Source: an uncultured Verrucomicrobiota bacterium
GTDB lineage: Bacteria > Verrucomicrobiota > Verrucomicrobiia > Methylacidiphilales > Verrucolacustridaceae
Length of the DNA stretch: 5,454 nt
Direction: 5' to 3'
NCBI GenBank assembly: GCA_903905395.1
Contig: CAIVGD010000307.1
Location: 1-5,454 of the forward strand
Below are positions 1 to 5,384 of this stretch, one piece after another. The stretch's first letter is position 1. Each line of letters begins with the position of its first letter. Made by a program: the position numbers and the translations under genes. The notes below the pieces were generated by a model, which worked only from the letters and a program-made list of their open reading frames with translations, was not told the origin of the DNA and made no database searches.

Positions 1-19
1 AGTAATCCGAATTGCCGCC

Positions 20-547
20 ATGGAGTGGCTTGTCCCGGTTCTATTTGTTGTCGTCACCCTCGCCCAGTGGTGGCTGAAACACAGGAAACAGCTGGAGGAA
101 ATCCCGCCTTCTGCCTCCCCACAAGAATCCAGACCGGCTACGGAAACCAGCGCAGATCCCATGGGAGAGTTCGGGGATCTCCTCGAAGCTTTGGGGCGGC
201 GCCGCCATGAATCAGCTCCTCCCATCCCCACCAGCCCTTTAAAACCCGGCATTCCCACAAGAAGGTCAAGCGAAGTTAGACCGCCCGTCATCAATCGCCC
301 GGAACCTCTCCCCCTCCCTTCGCTTCCGCGGATTCCCGAAACACCGATTCTTCCCAGACGGATGGAACCCATCCCCGCGCCTGTTTTTCTTGCTCCCACC
401 AAAACAAAATCTGACTTTGTTCCAACCCTCAGCCCGTCCTCCGGTGTTCGGCGGTATCCCTGGAGGCAGAAACTCCACCAAACCGCCTCGGTGCGGGAGG
501 CTCTGGTGCTTTCCGAAATTCTCGCTCCGCCCGTCGCTTTGCGCTGA
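20..547 (+). CDS. Small proline-rich protein with N-terminal membrane anchor, function unknown
   Basis: The 175-residue product starts with a hydrophobic segment (about residues 3-18, WLVPVLFVVVTLAQWW) followed at once by basic residues (KHRK, 20-23), which fits a single N-terminal membrane anchor. The middle (about 28-145) is rich in Pro, Ser and Arg and is probably disordered. The last 30 residues look ordered and end in SEILAPPVALR; from memory, similar SEILxPPxALR tails occur in hypothetical proteins of the PVC bacteria. I recognise no enzymatic domain. The start is uncertain: no Shine-Dalgarno sequence precedes ATG 20, and the frame stays open to the window edge (VIRIAA upstream), so the gene could begin earlier. 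The stop lies 13 bases before aguB, so it is probably cotranscribed with the agu genes. Its membrane role is inference. Confidence 0.7.
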   Translation: MEWLVPVLFVVVTLAQWWLKHRKQLEEIPPSASPQESRPATETSADPMGEFGDLLEALGRRRHESAPPIPTSPLKPGIPTRRSSEVRPPVINRPEPLPLPSLPRIPETPILPRRMEPIPAPVFLAPTKTKSDFVPTLSPSSGVRRYPWRQKLHQTASVREALVLSEILAPPVALR

Positions 548-550
548 GGT
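546..550 (+). promoter_or_regulatory. Probable ribosome binding site of aguB
   Basis: GAGGT lies inside and just after the stop codon of the preceding gene, 10 bases before ATG 561. It supports the ATG at 561 over the in-frame ATG at 390, which lies deep inside the upstream gene. Confidence 0.5.
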
Positions 551-560
551 ATTCCCCTCC

Positions 561-1445
561 ATGCCATCCGCCCCTCAATCTCCCCGTCTGTGTGTTGCCT
601 TGCTCCAACTGAACTGCGGCATCGACCCCGAAAAAAATCTCCGTAATGCCATCCAGCGCATCGGCGTGGCCGCACGCCGCGGAGCCAAATTAATCTGCCT
701 CCCAGAACTTTTTCGTTCCCGCTACTTTTGTCAAAAAGAGGACTATGCGAATTTCGATCTCGCCGAGACGATCCCCGGCCCGACCACGAAAGTGCTGGGG
801 CGCGTAGCCCGCACCCATAAAATCACACTTGTCGCCAGCCTGTTTGAAAAACGCACCGGCGGCCTCTATCACAACACGGCCGTCGTCTTGGGTCCGAACG
901 GCAAGATCATCGGCACGTACCGCAAGATGCACATCCCCGACGATCCCGGATTCAGTGAGAAGTTCTATTTCGCCCCAGGCGATACCGGCTTTAAACCCAT
1001 CGATACTCCCGTGGGCAAACTGGGCGTCCTCGTCTGCTGGGATCAGTGGTATCCGGAGGCGGCCCGCCTCATGGCCCTGCGCGGCGCGGAAATTCTCATC
1101 TACCCCACCGCCATCGGTTGGGCGCGAGGAGAGAAAAAATCCGTCTGCGAGGCCCAACGAAATGCATGGCAAACCATCCAACGGAGCCACGCCATCGCCA
1201 ACGGCGTCTTTGTCCTATCGATCAACCGGACGGGTTGGGAGGATGATCTGAATTTCTGGGGCACCAGCTTTGTCAGTGACCCGTTCGGTGGAGTCACCGC
1301 CTCCGCCTCCGTGGCCAACCCCGATAATGTCATCACCGACCTCGACCTTGCCGACGTCAGCACCACCCGCCAGCACTGGCCCTTCCTGCGGGATCGCCGC
1401 ATCGATGCCTACGGTGGATTGGATCAGCGCTTTCTGACTTCTTGA
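561..1445 (+). CDS. aguB: N-carbamoylputrescine amidase (nitrilase superfamily)
   Basis: Hydrolyses N-carbamoylputrescine to putrescine, CO2 and ammonia (EC 3.5.1.53), the last step of the agmatine route to putrescine; cytoplasmic. The 294-residue protein has the usual family length and the Glu-Lys-Cys triad of carbon-nitrogen hydrolases: E49 in LICLPELF, K122 in YRKMHIPDDPGF, and C159 in VCWDQWYPEAARLMAL. The segments FRSRYFCQ (51-58) and HIPDDPGFSEKFYFAPGD (124-141) are typical of the AguB branch rather than of general nitrilases. The frame is open from 390, but that extension is Pro/Arg-rich, overlaps the upstream gene in another frame, and matches nothing in the family; homology begins around LCVALLQLN (10-18). 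ATG 561 is therefore preferred. The gene overlaps aguA by four bases, and this pairing supports the substrate assignment. Confidence 0.95.
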   Translation: MPSAPQSPRLCVALLQLNCGIDPEKNLRNAIQRIGVAARRGAKLICLPELFRSRYFCQKEDYANFDLAETIPGPTTKVLGRVARTHKITLVASLFEKRTGGLYHNTAVVLGPNGKIIGTYRKMHIPDDPGFSEKFYFAPGDTGFKPIDTPVGKLGVLVCWDQWYPEAARLMALRGAEILIYPTAIGWARGEKKSVCEAQRNAWQTIQRSHAIANGVFVLSINRTGWEDDLNFWGTSFVSDPFGGVTASASVANPDNVITDLDLADVSTTRQHWPFLRDRRIDAYGGLDQRFLTS

Positions 1446-2527
1446 AAAAGTCCACGGCCTCCCCAAGCGGAATCGATTGGTCCGCCTACCGCTTCCCCGC
1501 CGAATGGGAAGCCCATGATGCCACTTGGCTGGCGTGGCCTCATAACGCAGAGACTTGGCCGGACACGCTCGAATCCGTCCAGGAAACTTATCTGGAAATC
1601 ATACGCGCCCTCATTCCCGGGGAACGGGTTTATCTACTGGCACGGGATTGCGCTTCCGCTGAAGAAATCAACGAAAAGCTCCGACACGGAAAAATCGAAT
1701 CTCCCAACGTAAAAGTTGTCACCATTCCCAATAATGACGCCTGGCTACGCGACAGCGGCCCCACCTTTATGCTCCGCCGCGATTCCGGAGCACCCCGCCG
1801 CGTCGCCCACGATTTTATTTTTAATACCTGGGGCAAAAAGTACGGTCCGTGGGATCTCGACGACCAGATTCCAGTCGCCGCCTGCCGGATGGTCAACACG
1901 CCTTGCGAATCCCACGATTTCGTTTTGGAAGGTGGATCCATCGATACCGACGGACAGGGCACGTTGCTAACCACCGAACAGTGCCTTCTCAATCCCAACC
2001 GCAATCCTTCCCTCTCCCGTGAAGGGATCGAAGAGCGGCTTCGGCACTGGCTGGGGATCCGCCAGGTGATATGGCTTGGAGAAGGCCTCGAAGGCGATGA
2101 CACCGATGGGCACGTGGACGACTTGACCCGCTTTATTGCGCCGGGAGTGGTCGCCACCGTGGTCGAATCGGATCCGCACGACCCCAATCACCGACCGCTC
2201 GCCGATAATCTCCGCCGCCTGCGCTTAGCCAAGGATGCGCGGGGCCAAACCTTGAAAATCGTGGAACTACCGATGCCTCCTCGTCTGGAGGGGCCTTTTG
2301 GACGAAGCCCAGCTAGCCATGCCAACTTTTATATAGGAAATACCGCCGTCCTTATCCCCTTCTTTGGAGGCTCAACCGACCAGAAGATTCTGCAGACACT
2401 AGCCCCCTTTTTTCCGGGGAGAAAGATGGTCGGAATCGACTGCCGAACCCTGGTTGGCGGCCTAGGCGCGATTCACTGCATCACACAACAACAGCCGTCC
2501 ATCAATCCTCCTCCGCCACTCGCCTAA
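1442..2527 (+). CDS. aguA: Agmatine deiminase (agmatine iminohydrolase)
   Basis: Converts agmatine to N-carbamoylputrescine and ammonia (EC 3.5.3.12), feeding AguB. The 361-residue product belongs to the peptidyl-arginine-deiminase-like / guanidino-group-modifying superfamily. Visible landmarks are FPAEWEAHDATWLAWP (18-33), WLRDSGPTF with D104, VLEGGSIDTDG with E163, GDDTDGHVDDLTRF with H224, and the nucleophile C346 in GAIHCITQQQP near the C-terminus. The only plausible start is TTG at 1442, which overlaps the aguB stop as TTGA; there is no in-frame ATG or GTG before the conserved N-terminus and no strong Shine-Dalgarno close by. Translation is therefore probably coupled to aguB termination. 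The C-terminus is complete, so the degraded DNA just downstream did not damage it. No arginine decarboxylase, the source of agmatine, lies in the window. Confidence 0.96.
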   Translation: MKKSTASPSGIDWSAYRFPAEWEAHDATWLAWPHNAETWPDTLESVQETYLEIIRALIPGERVYLLARDCASAEEINEKLRHGKIESPNVKVVTIPNNDAWLRDSGPTFMLRRDSGAPRRVAHDFIFNTWGKKYGPWDLDDQIPVAACRMVNTPCESHDFVLEGGSIDTDGQGTLLTTEQCLLNPNRNPSLSREGIEERLRHWLGIRQVIWLGEGLEGDDTDGHVDDLTRFIAPGVVATVVESDPHDPNHRPLADNLRRLRLAKDARGQTLKIVELPMPPRLEGPFGRSPASHANFYIGNTAVLIPFFGGSTDQKILQTLAPFFPGRKMVGIDCRTLVGGLGAIHCITQQQPSINPPPPLA

Positions 2528-2547
2528 ACTTCCAACCTCAAAACCAC

Positions 2548-2728
2548 CTTCTTCAGCGTGTCGCCTGACTGGCTTTCAGGAAGGCCCAGAGATCGTTCTC
2601 GGCTATAAATGTTCGTAGTCCGTGATATCGGACTGTTCCAGCACGCCATATCCGTGCTCGCGGACGAGGCAATCCGCGATGTGCTGCTGAAACGTCAACT
2701 CCTGGGCTTTTTTTCGCTTCGGCGTGAT
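2548..2728 (-). pseudogene. hsdR: Remnant of the N-terminus of a type I restriction enzyme R subunit (HsdR)
   Basis: Reading the minus strand from 2728, the frame gives ITPKRKKAQELTF, then HIADCLVREHGYGVLEQ and SDITDYEHL, then a stop at 2605-2603. The match continues after a one-base shift: IAENDLWAFLKASQA from 2606. A second one-base shift near 2563 restores DTLKK, ending near 2548. In order these pieces match the start of one HsdR family as I remember it (FQQHIADxLVREHGYGVLEQSDIT, then HLIAExxLWAFLKASQADTLKKL). The fragment starts on the last base of the BRO gene's stop as TGATC, where an intact operon would probably have TGATG; thus the start codon appears lost. Nothing of the DEAD-box motor or nuclease remains, as aguA lies 20 bases beyond. 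Nonfunctional for restriction. The identity is from recall, not a search. Confidence 0.82.
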
Positions 2729-3597
2729 CAGTCCCTGGTCTCCTTCAGCTTTTTTGGTTTCCTGGCGGGCGGTTGCTTAAAGTTCCCGCCCGAGATGACC
2801 GGCTTGCCGGACTTGTCCTCAATGTCCTTTCGTGTCCTGCCAGCCACCGCCCCGCCGTCCTGAGCATCCTTTTTCAACGGCACCATACCTTGAGAATCAC
2901 GGTCTCGGTGCAACTTCGTGGTCGTCGCCTCGGCCAGCATAGTCAGGATCAATTCGATGTCGGTCATGTGGTCACGGAGGTTCTCCCGCTCCAGGTCTTT
3001 CACCTGTTTGTATTCCTCCACTTTCAGGCCAAAGGCGCCCTGCATGATCTCGTTGGTCAGGATAGCGTATTCCACGGTAGTCCGGGAACCCCGATTCTTC
3101 CATTCGTCGGTCAAATCCTGCCGGACGGCGATGCCCCGCAGCCGTTTGTCGATCCACTCCTTGGGATAACCCTTCTTCTCGTAGAGTTCCTGCATCCGGG
3201 CCATAGCCAGCTCGGGGTTTTCGATCTCGTCAATCCGATCTTTGCCAACGTGGGCCAGCCAGCGCTTGAACGGCTCCGCCTTGGGGCTGGGGATGGACTG
3301 GATCAGACGGAAGAGGCCCTCAATGTTCCAGCATAGGATCTTCTGCGGACCTCCGGGCGTCGCGCACTCCAGCGCAAGGGGGGGGGCAATTTGCCCCCCC
3401 CCTTTAAAACCTTCGGCCAAGGAGGGGTCACGACGGCGCATATCTTTGAGGTAGCCAGAGGGATTAGTGGAGTCGGTAAGGACGGCAACCACATCCACGA
3501 TAGCAAACCACCACTCATTGTTGTGAAGGGTGCGGCGAATCTCGCGCTTCTGAAACAGCGCAACTCGGGCTTCGGGACTACTACTGGGTTCATTCAT
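2728..3597 (-). CDS. BRO-N domain / phage antirepressor-like protein
   Basis: The 289-residue protein opens with a BRO-N-type DNA-binding domain (about 10-115): RVALFQKREIRRTLHNNEWW, FAIVDVVAVLTDSTNPSGYLK, DMRRRDPSL, then GGPQKILCWNIEGLFRLIQS and IPSPKAEPFKRWLA. The C-terminal part (about 116-270) has conserved blocks ERENLRDHMTDIELILTMLAEA (203-224) and GGAVAGRTRKDIEDKSGKPVIS (248-269), followed by a basic tail. This architecture is common in bacterial genes sitting inside or near type I restriction loci, and the hsdR remnant directly downstream agrees. A regulatory, DNA-binding role is inferred from the family; no target is known. I place the start at 3597, behind GGAGGTGGAG, rather than at 3627, because the shorter form gives an ATGA overlap with the upstream ORF. 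At residues 66-68 there is Gly-Gly-Gly where I remember Gly-Trp-Gly. The gene has no stop or frameshift. Confidence 0.88.
   Translation of the reverse strand: MNEPSSSPEARVALFQKREIRRTLHNNEWWFAIVDVVAVLTDSTNPSGYLKDMRRRDPSLAEGFKGGGQIAPPLALECATPGGPQKILCWNIEGLFRLIQSIPSPKAEPFKRWLAHVGKDRIDEIENPELAMARMQELYEKKGYPKEWIDKRLRGIAVRQDLTDEWKNRGSRTTVEYAILTNEIMQGAFGLKVEEYKQVKDLERENLRDHMTDIELILTMLAEATTTKLHRDRDSQGMVPLKKDAQDGGAVAGRTRKDIEDKSGKPVISGGNFKQPPARKPKKLKETRD
3376..3404. repeat. Perfect palindrome with G9 and C9 arms inside the BRO gene
   Basis: A 29-base perfect inverted repeat: two A, nine G, CAA, a single central T (3390), TTG, nine C, two T. It lies inside the coding sequence and encodes K65-GGG-QIAPP-L74 on the minus strand. 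It is flanked by normally conserved BRO-domain sequence on both sides, and the reading frame is preserved. Such a hairpin is very stable as single-stranded DNA or RNA. Confidence 0.95.
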
Positions 3598-3728
3598 GAC
3601 AAATTCTCCACCTCCGTAATCAGCCACTGGCCGATGAGGGCGTGATCCCGCAAAGCGTCATCGCCTTCGCCGGACTGGTTGGACGACCCCCTGCCCCTAC
3701 CCAGCAACACTCGGTAATATCCGCTCAT
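3594..3728 (-). CDS. 44-residue ORF upstream of the BRO gene, possible deletion remnant
   Basis: Reads MSGYYRVLLGRGRG, then SSNQSGEGDDALRDHALIGQ, WLITEVENLS and stop. Its TGA overlaps the BRO start as ATGA, and the BRO Shine-Dalgarno lies within its last codons, so it looks like a translated partner. The first ten residues recall the N-terminus of a restriction-endonuclease-like family (M-x-x-YYRVMLG, from memory), while the rest does not fit that family and could be the C-terminus of a different gene. It may be an in-frame fusion left by a deletion within the old cassette, or a genuine small gene. No good Shine-Dalgarno precedes ATG 3728. I do not recognise a function. Confidence 0.45.
   Translation of the reverse strand: MSGYYRVLLGRGRGSSNQSGEGDDALRDHALIGQWLITEVENLS
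3606..3615 (-). promoter_or_regulatory. Ribosome binding site deciding the BRO gene start
   Basis: The minus strand reads GGAGGTGGAG ending 8 bases before ATG 3597. This strong purine-rich site fits the start at 3597; the alternative ATG at 3627 would place it inside the coding region. Confidence 0.7.
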
Positions 3729-3800
3729 CTTGTAATGATATTTGTATCCATTTTCAGACCGCTACCCAGTTTTATTCATCCTGTCACTTTACTTATTCCC

Positions 3801-3854
3801 CTAGGACAAATACCGCCCTACCCCTTTGGGGTCTGACCCCACCTCTGTCCCTAG
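3801..3854. repeat. REP-like palindromic element with a TGGGGTCTGACCCCA core
   Basis: The core TGGGGTCTGACCCCA (3827-3841) is a perfect 7+1+7 palindrome; on the minus strand it reads TGGGGTCAGACCCCA. It sits inside a longer imperfect inverted repeat, CTAGGACA (3801-3808) against TGTCCCTAG (3846-3854), with one bulged base. A CCCC block at 3821-3824 can pair with the same GGGG block, so alternative foldings exist. From memory, GGGGTCAGACCCC motifs with nearby GGGACAG words accompany REP-associated tyrosine transposase (RAYT) genes in many bacteria. No transposase is present here, so it would be an orphan copy. Confidence 0.55.
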
Positions 3855-3948
3855 ATCGCCTACGACAAATCTTCAGTAATCAAGCATCAAAAGTCCAAAA
3901 TCATTCTCCACCGCCCCTTCATGGCGGAATCTCTTTTAATTCAACCAT

Positions 3949-3968
3949 CCGGTGGTTCTCACCACCGG
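3949..3968. repeat. Strong perfect hairpin, 8-bp stem with 4-base loop
   Basis: CCGGTGGT, loop TCTC, ACCACCGG. The stem is GC-rich and perfect. There is no following T-tract on either strand, so a classical intrinsic terminator is not supported, though it lies downstream of the minus-strand gene ending at 4098 and could stabilise that transcript's 3' end. It could also be a REP-type unit. Confidence 0.7.
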
Positions 3969-3980
3969 CTAATTTCCACG

Positions 3981-4004
3981 CCCCCTCCGGGGGTAGTTTC
4001 TACC
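3981..4004. repeat. Two overlapping, mutually exclusive small hairpins
   Basis: CCCCC-TCC-GGGGG (3981-3993) and GGTAG-TTT-CTACC (3992-4004) share bases 3992-3993, so both full stems cannot form together. Neither is followed by a T-tract on either strand. Function is not evident. Confidence 0.5.
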
Positions 4005-4097
4005 TTCGCACTTTCTTACATTCTCGCCTTCAAACCGCCTCCCCTCTGACTTCAACTTAATCTTAAACTTAAACTCGCGGTCCTCCGTCTCCCTTCC

Positions 4098-5384
4098 TTA
4101 ACCCCTTAATCCCTTTTCTTCACCCACCGGCACTAGCATCGCATCCTGCATTCCGTGGATGAGCTTCTTGTCCGTCGGACAAAGTGTGGCCAACGCCCCC
4201 TTCAACTCCACCTTGTCACCTGTCACAAGGTAGTATGGAGAAAGACGTAACCGCCATTTCTTCTCCTCCATCCCCCCCCGCTCCTCATTCCATACCGGAT
4301 GAGTCACCGTCACTGGATGGGCGAATTTTTGTAGCAAATGCGGCTGAGAACCCCACGCTGCAAGAGCCTTTCTCAACTCCTCAGCCCAACGCTCCTTCGG
4401 ATGATCACTTCCTACCAGCACCCCCCTCGATCCCCACGCCCTTGGCGAAAAGCCACTCACCTTGATCACCAACTCCCTCGCCTTCTGGCTAAAACTCTCC
4501 AGCTCCTTCCAAGACTGAATCCCCAACTCCGGCAGAACACCTTCCGGCGGAAGTTCTGTTGGACGTAGCGGCCATGCCCTCGGCACCAATCCCCTCAACT
4601 CCTTGAAATACCCTTCCCCCAGCTCCTTCCTCCACCAATCCTCCAATGGTTTCATCCAAAAAATCGCCCACCACATCTTCTCCTCGAGAAACGCCTTGGG
4701 CGGTGCCTCAAGCCTGACCTTGGAATTCCAAGAGGACCGGATTCCATCCAATTCCATCCAATCAAACATTTCAAAGAATCGGTAAGCTGAAGCTGAGCCA
4801 AAACGATAACCCTCCGCCGCCTTCACCCGATCCGCGCCCACTAAAAATTCCCATTCCGGTCGGTAATCCGCCGCCTCTTGGGAAATCACCACTTCGCCAG
4901 AAGTTCCAAGAATCGCTTCCGCCATCGACCTCATCCCGCCACTCCCTCCCACCAAAGAATGCCCCATCTTGCCGTACTGCTCCTGCAACCAAGCCGTCAA
5001 ACCCACTCCACCAGGAACCGCATCAATCTCCGTCAAAGCCCAACCCTCATCGGTTTTGATCAAATCAGGCCGAAGGACCCGGGGAATAACACCTTTTTGC
5101 GAACTCTCACGCCCCAGGTTGATCACCTCCTCCGGCTTTCCTTGATCCAACCATTCCGAAATCCATGCTGGCGCCTCACTCGCCACACTCGACCGATATA
5201 ATTTGTCGGAGGCCTTCAGAAAAACGGCGAGTTTCTTCCCCAAACCTTCCAGAAACCGAAGGTCATCGTGTTCGATTCGAAAGGGAATGTCCGACCATTG
5301 CCAACTCTTTCCCTGAAAAAGCCCGCCAACCGGAAGAGCCCTCTTAAGTTCTGAAATCGTATCCCGTGTTTTCACGGTGTTCAT
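4098..5384 (-). CDS. Uncharacterised ATP-grasp-like protein (glutathionylspermidine synthase type?)
   Basis: A 428-residue soluble protein with no signal peptide or membrane segment. The N-terminal half contains VLRPDLIKTDEGWALTEID (103-121) followed by AVPGGVGLTAWL; the RPD...E-I-D...PGG pattern is like the substrate/metal region of circularly permuted ATP-grasp proteins. The C-terminal part has LVIKVSGFSPRAWGSRGVLV (305-324), resembling the nucleotide-binding lysine (K308) and flexible glycine-rich loop, then HLLQKF (349-354), like the hinge that contacts adenine, and RLRLSPYYL (378-386). I infer an ATP-dependent carboxylate-amine or similar ligase; the substrate is unknown. A circularly permuted or degenerate fold cannot be excluded, and the middle, rich in Trp (205-275), matches nothing I know. 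It is coupled to an upstream gene by an ATGA overlap. A link to the polyamine genes is tempting but they are divergent in layout and 1.5 kb away. Confidence 0.72.
   Translation of the reverse strand: MNTVKTRDTISELKRALPVGGLFQGKSWQWSDIPFRIEHDDLRFLEGLGKKLAVFLKASDKLYRSSVASEAPAWISEWLDQGKPEEVINLGRESSQKGVIPRVLRPDLIKTDEGWALTEIDAVPGGVGLTAWLQEQYGKMGHSLVGGSGGMRSMAEAILGTSGEVVISQEAADYRPEWEFLVGADRVKAAEGYRFGSASAYRFFEMFDWMELDGIRSSWNSKVRLEAPPKAFLEEKMWWAIFWMKPLEDWWRKELGEGYFKELRGLVPRAWPLRPTELPPEGVLPELGIQSWKELESFSQKARELVIKVSGFSPRAWGSRGVLVGSDHPKERWAEELRKALAAWGSQPHLLQKFAHPVTVTHPVWNEERGGMEEKKWRLRLSPYYLVTGDKVELKGALATLCPTDKKLIHGMQDAMLVPVGEEKGLRG
4741..4760. repeat. Tandem duplication of a 10-base word inside the ATP-grasp-like gene
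   Basis: ATTCCATCCA occurs twice in direct succession, encoding part of DWMELDGI (about residues 208-215). Ten is not a multiple of three, so it is not a simple peptide repeat; it could be chance. Confidence 0.6.

Larger units (their letters stand above)
3729..4097. other. Intergenic region with several small inverted repeats, no gene
   Basis: About 370 bases separate the ends of two minus-strand units. I see no convincing ORF, tRNA or T-tract terminator. The part 3801-4004 carries several inverted repeats, listed separately where strong. A weaker one is CCGCC/GGCGG at 3911-3927 with a 7-base loop. The part 4005-4097 is pyrimidine-rich with scattered CTTAA words (4055-4076) and otherwise shows nothing I can name. 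Confidence 0.6.

Noticed and set aside
390..560. Longer N-terminus for AguB starting at ATG 390
   Set aside because: The extra 57 residues overlap the upstream gene in another frame, are not family-like, and a GAGGT site supports ATG 561.
1630..2187. Minus-strand open frame inside aguA
   Set aside because: It is a Ser/Arg-rich shadow of the aguA coding strand with no start signal.
2773..3336. Long plus-strand open frame opposite the BRO gene
   Set aside because: It is antisense to a clearly conserved protein and encodes no recognisable domain; its openness follows from the codon pattern of the real gene.
3598..3627. Start of the BRO gene at ATG 3627
   Set aside because: The extension (MADYGGGEFV) is encoded by the Shine-Dalgarno region of the better start at 3597, which also gives an ATGA overlap.
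2548..3728. Functional type I restriction-modification system
   Set aside because: No methylase or specificity gene is present and the hsdR part is short, frameshifted and lacks a start codon.
3949..4004. Intrinsic terminator for the minus-strand gene ending at 4098
   Set aside because: The stems are good but no T-tract follows on the minus strand and the distance from the stop is about 95 to 150 bases.
3801..4004. CRISPR-like array
   Set aside because: The hairpins differ in sequence and are unevenly spaced; there is no repeated unit.
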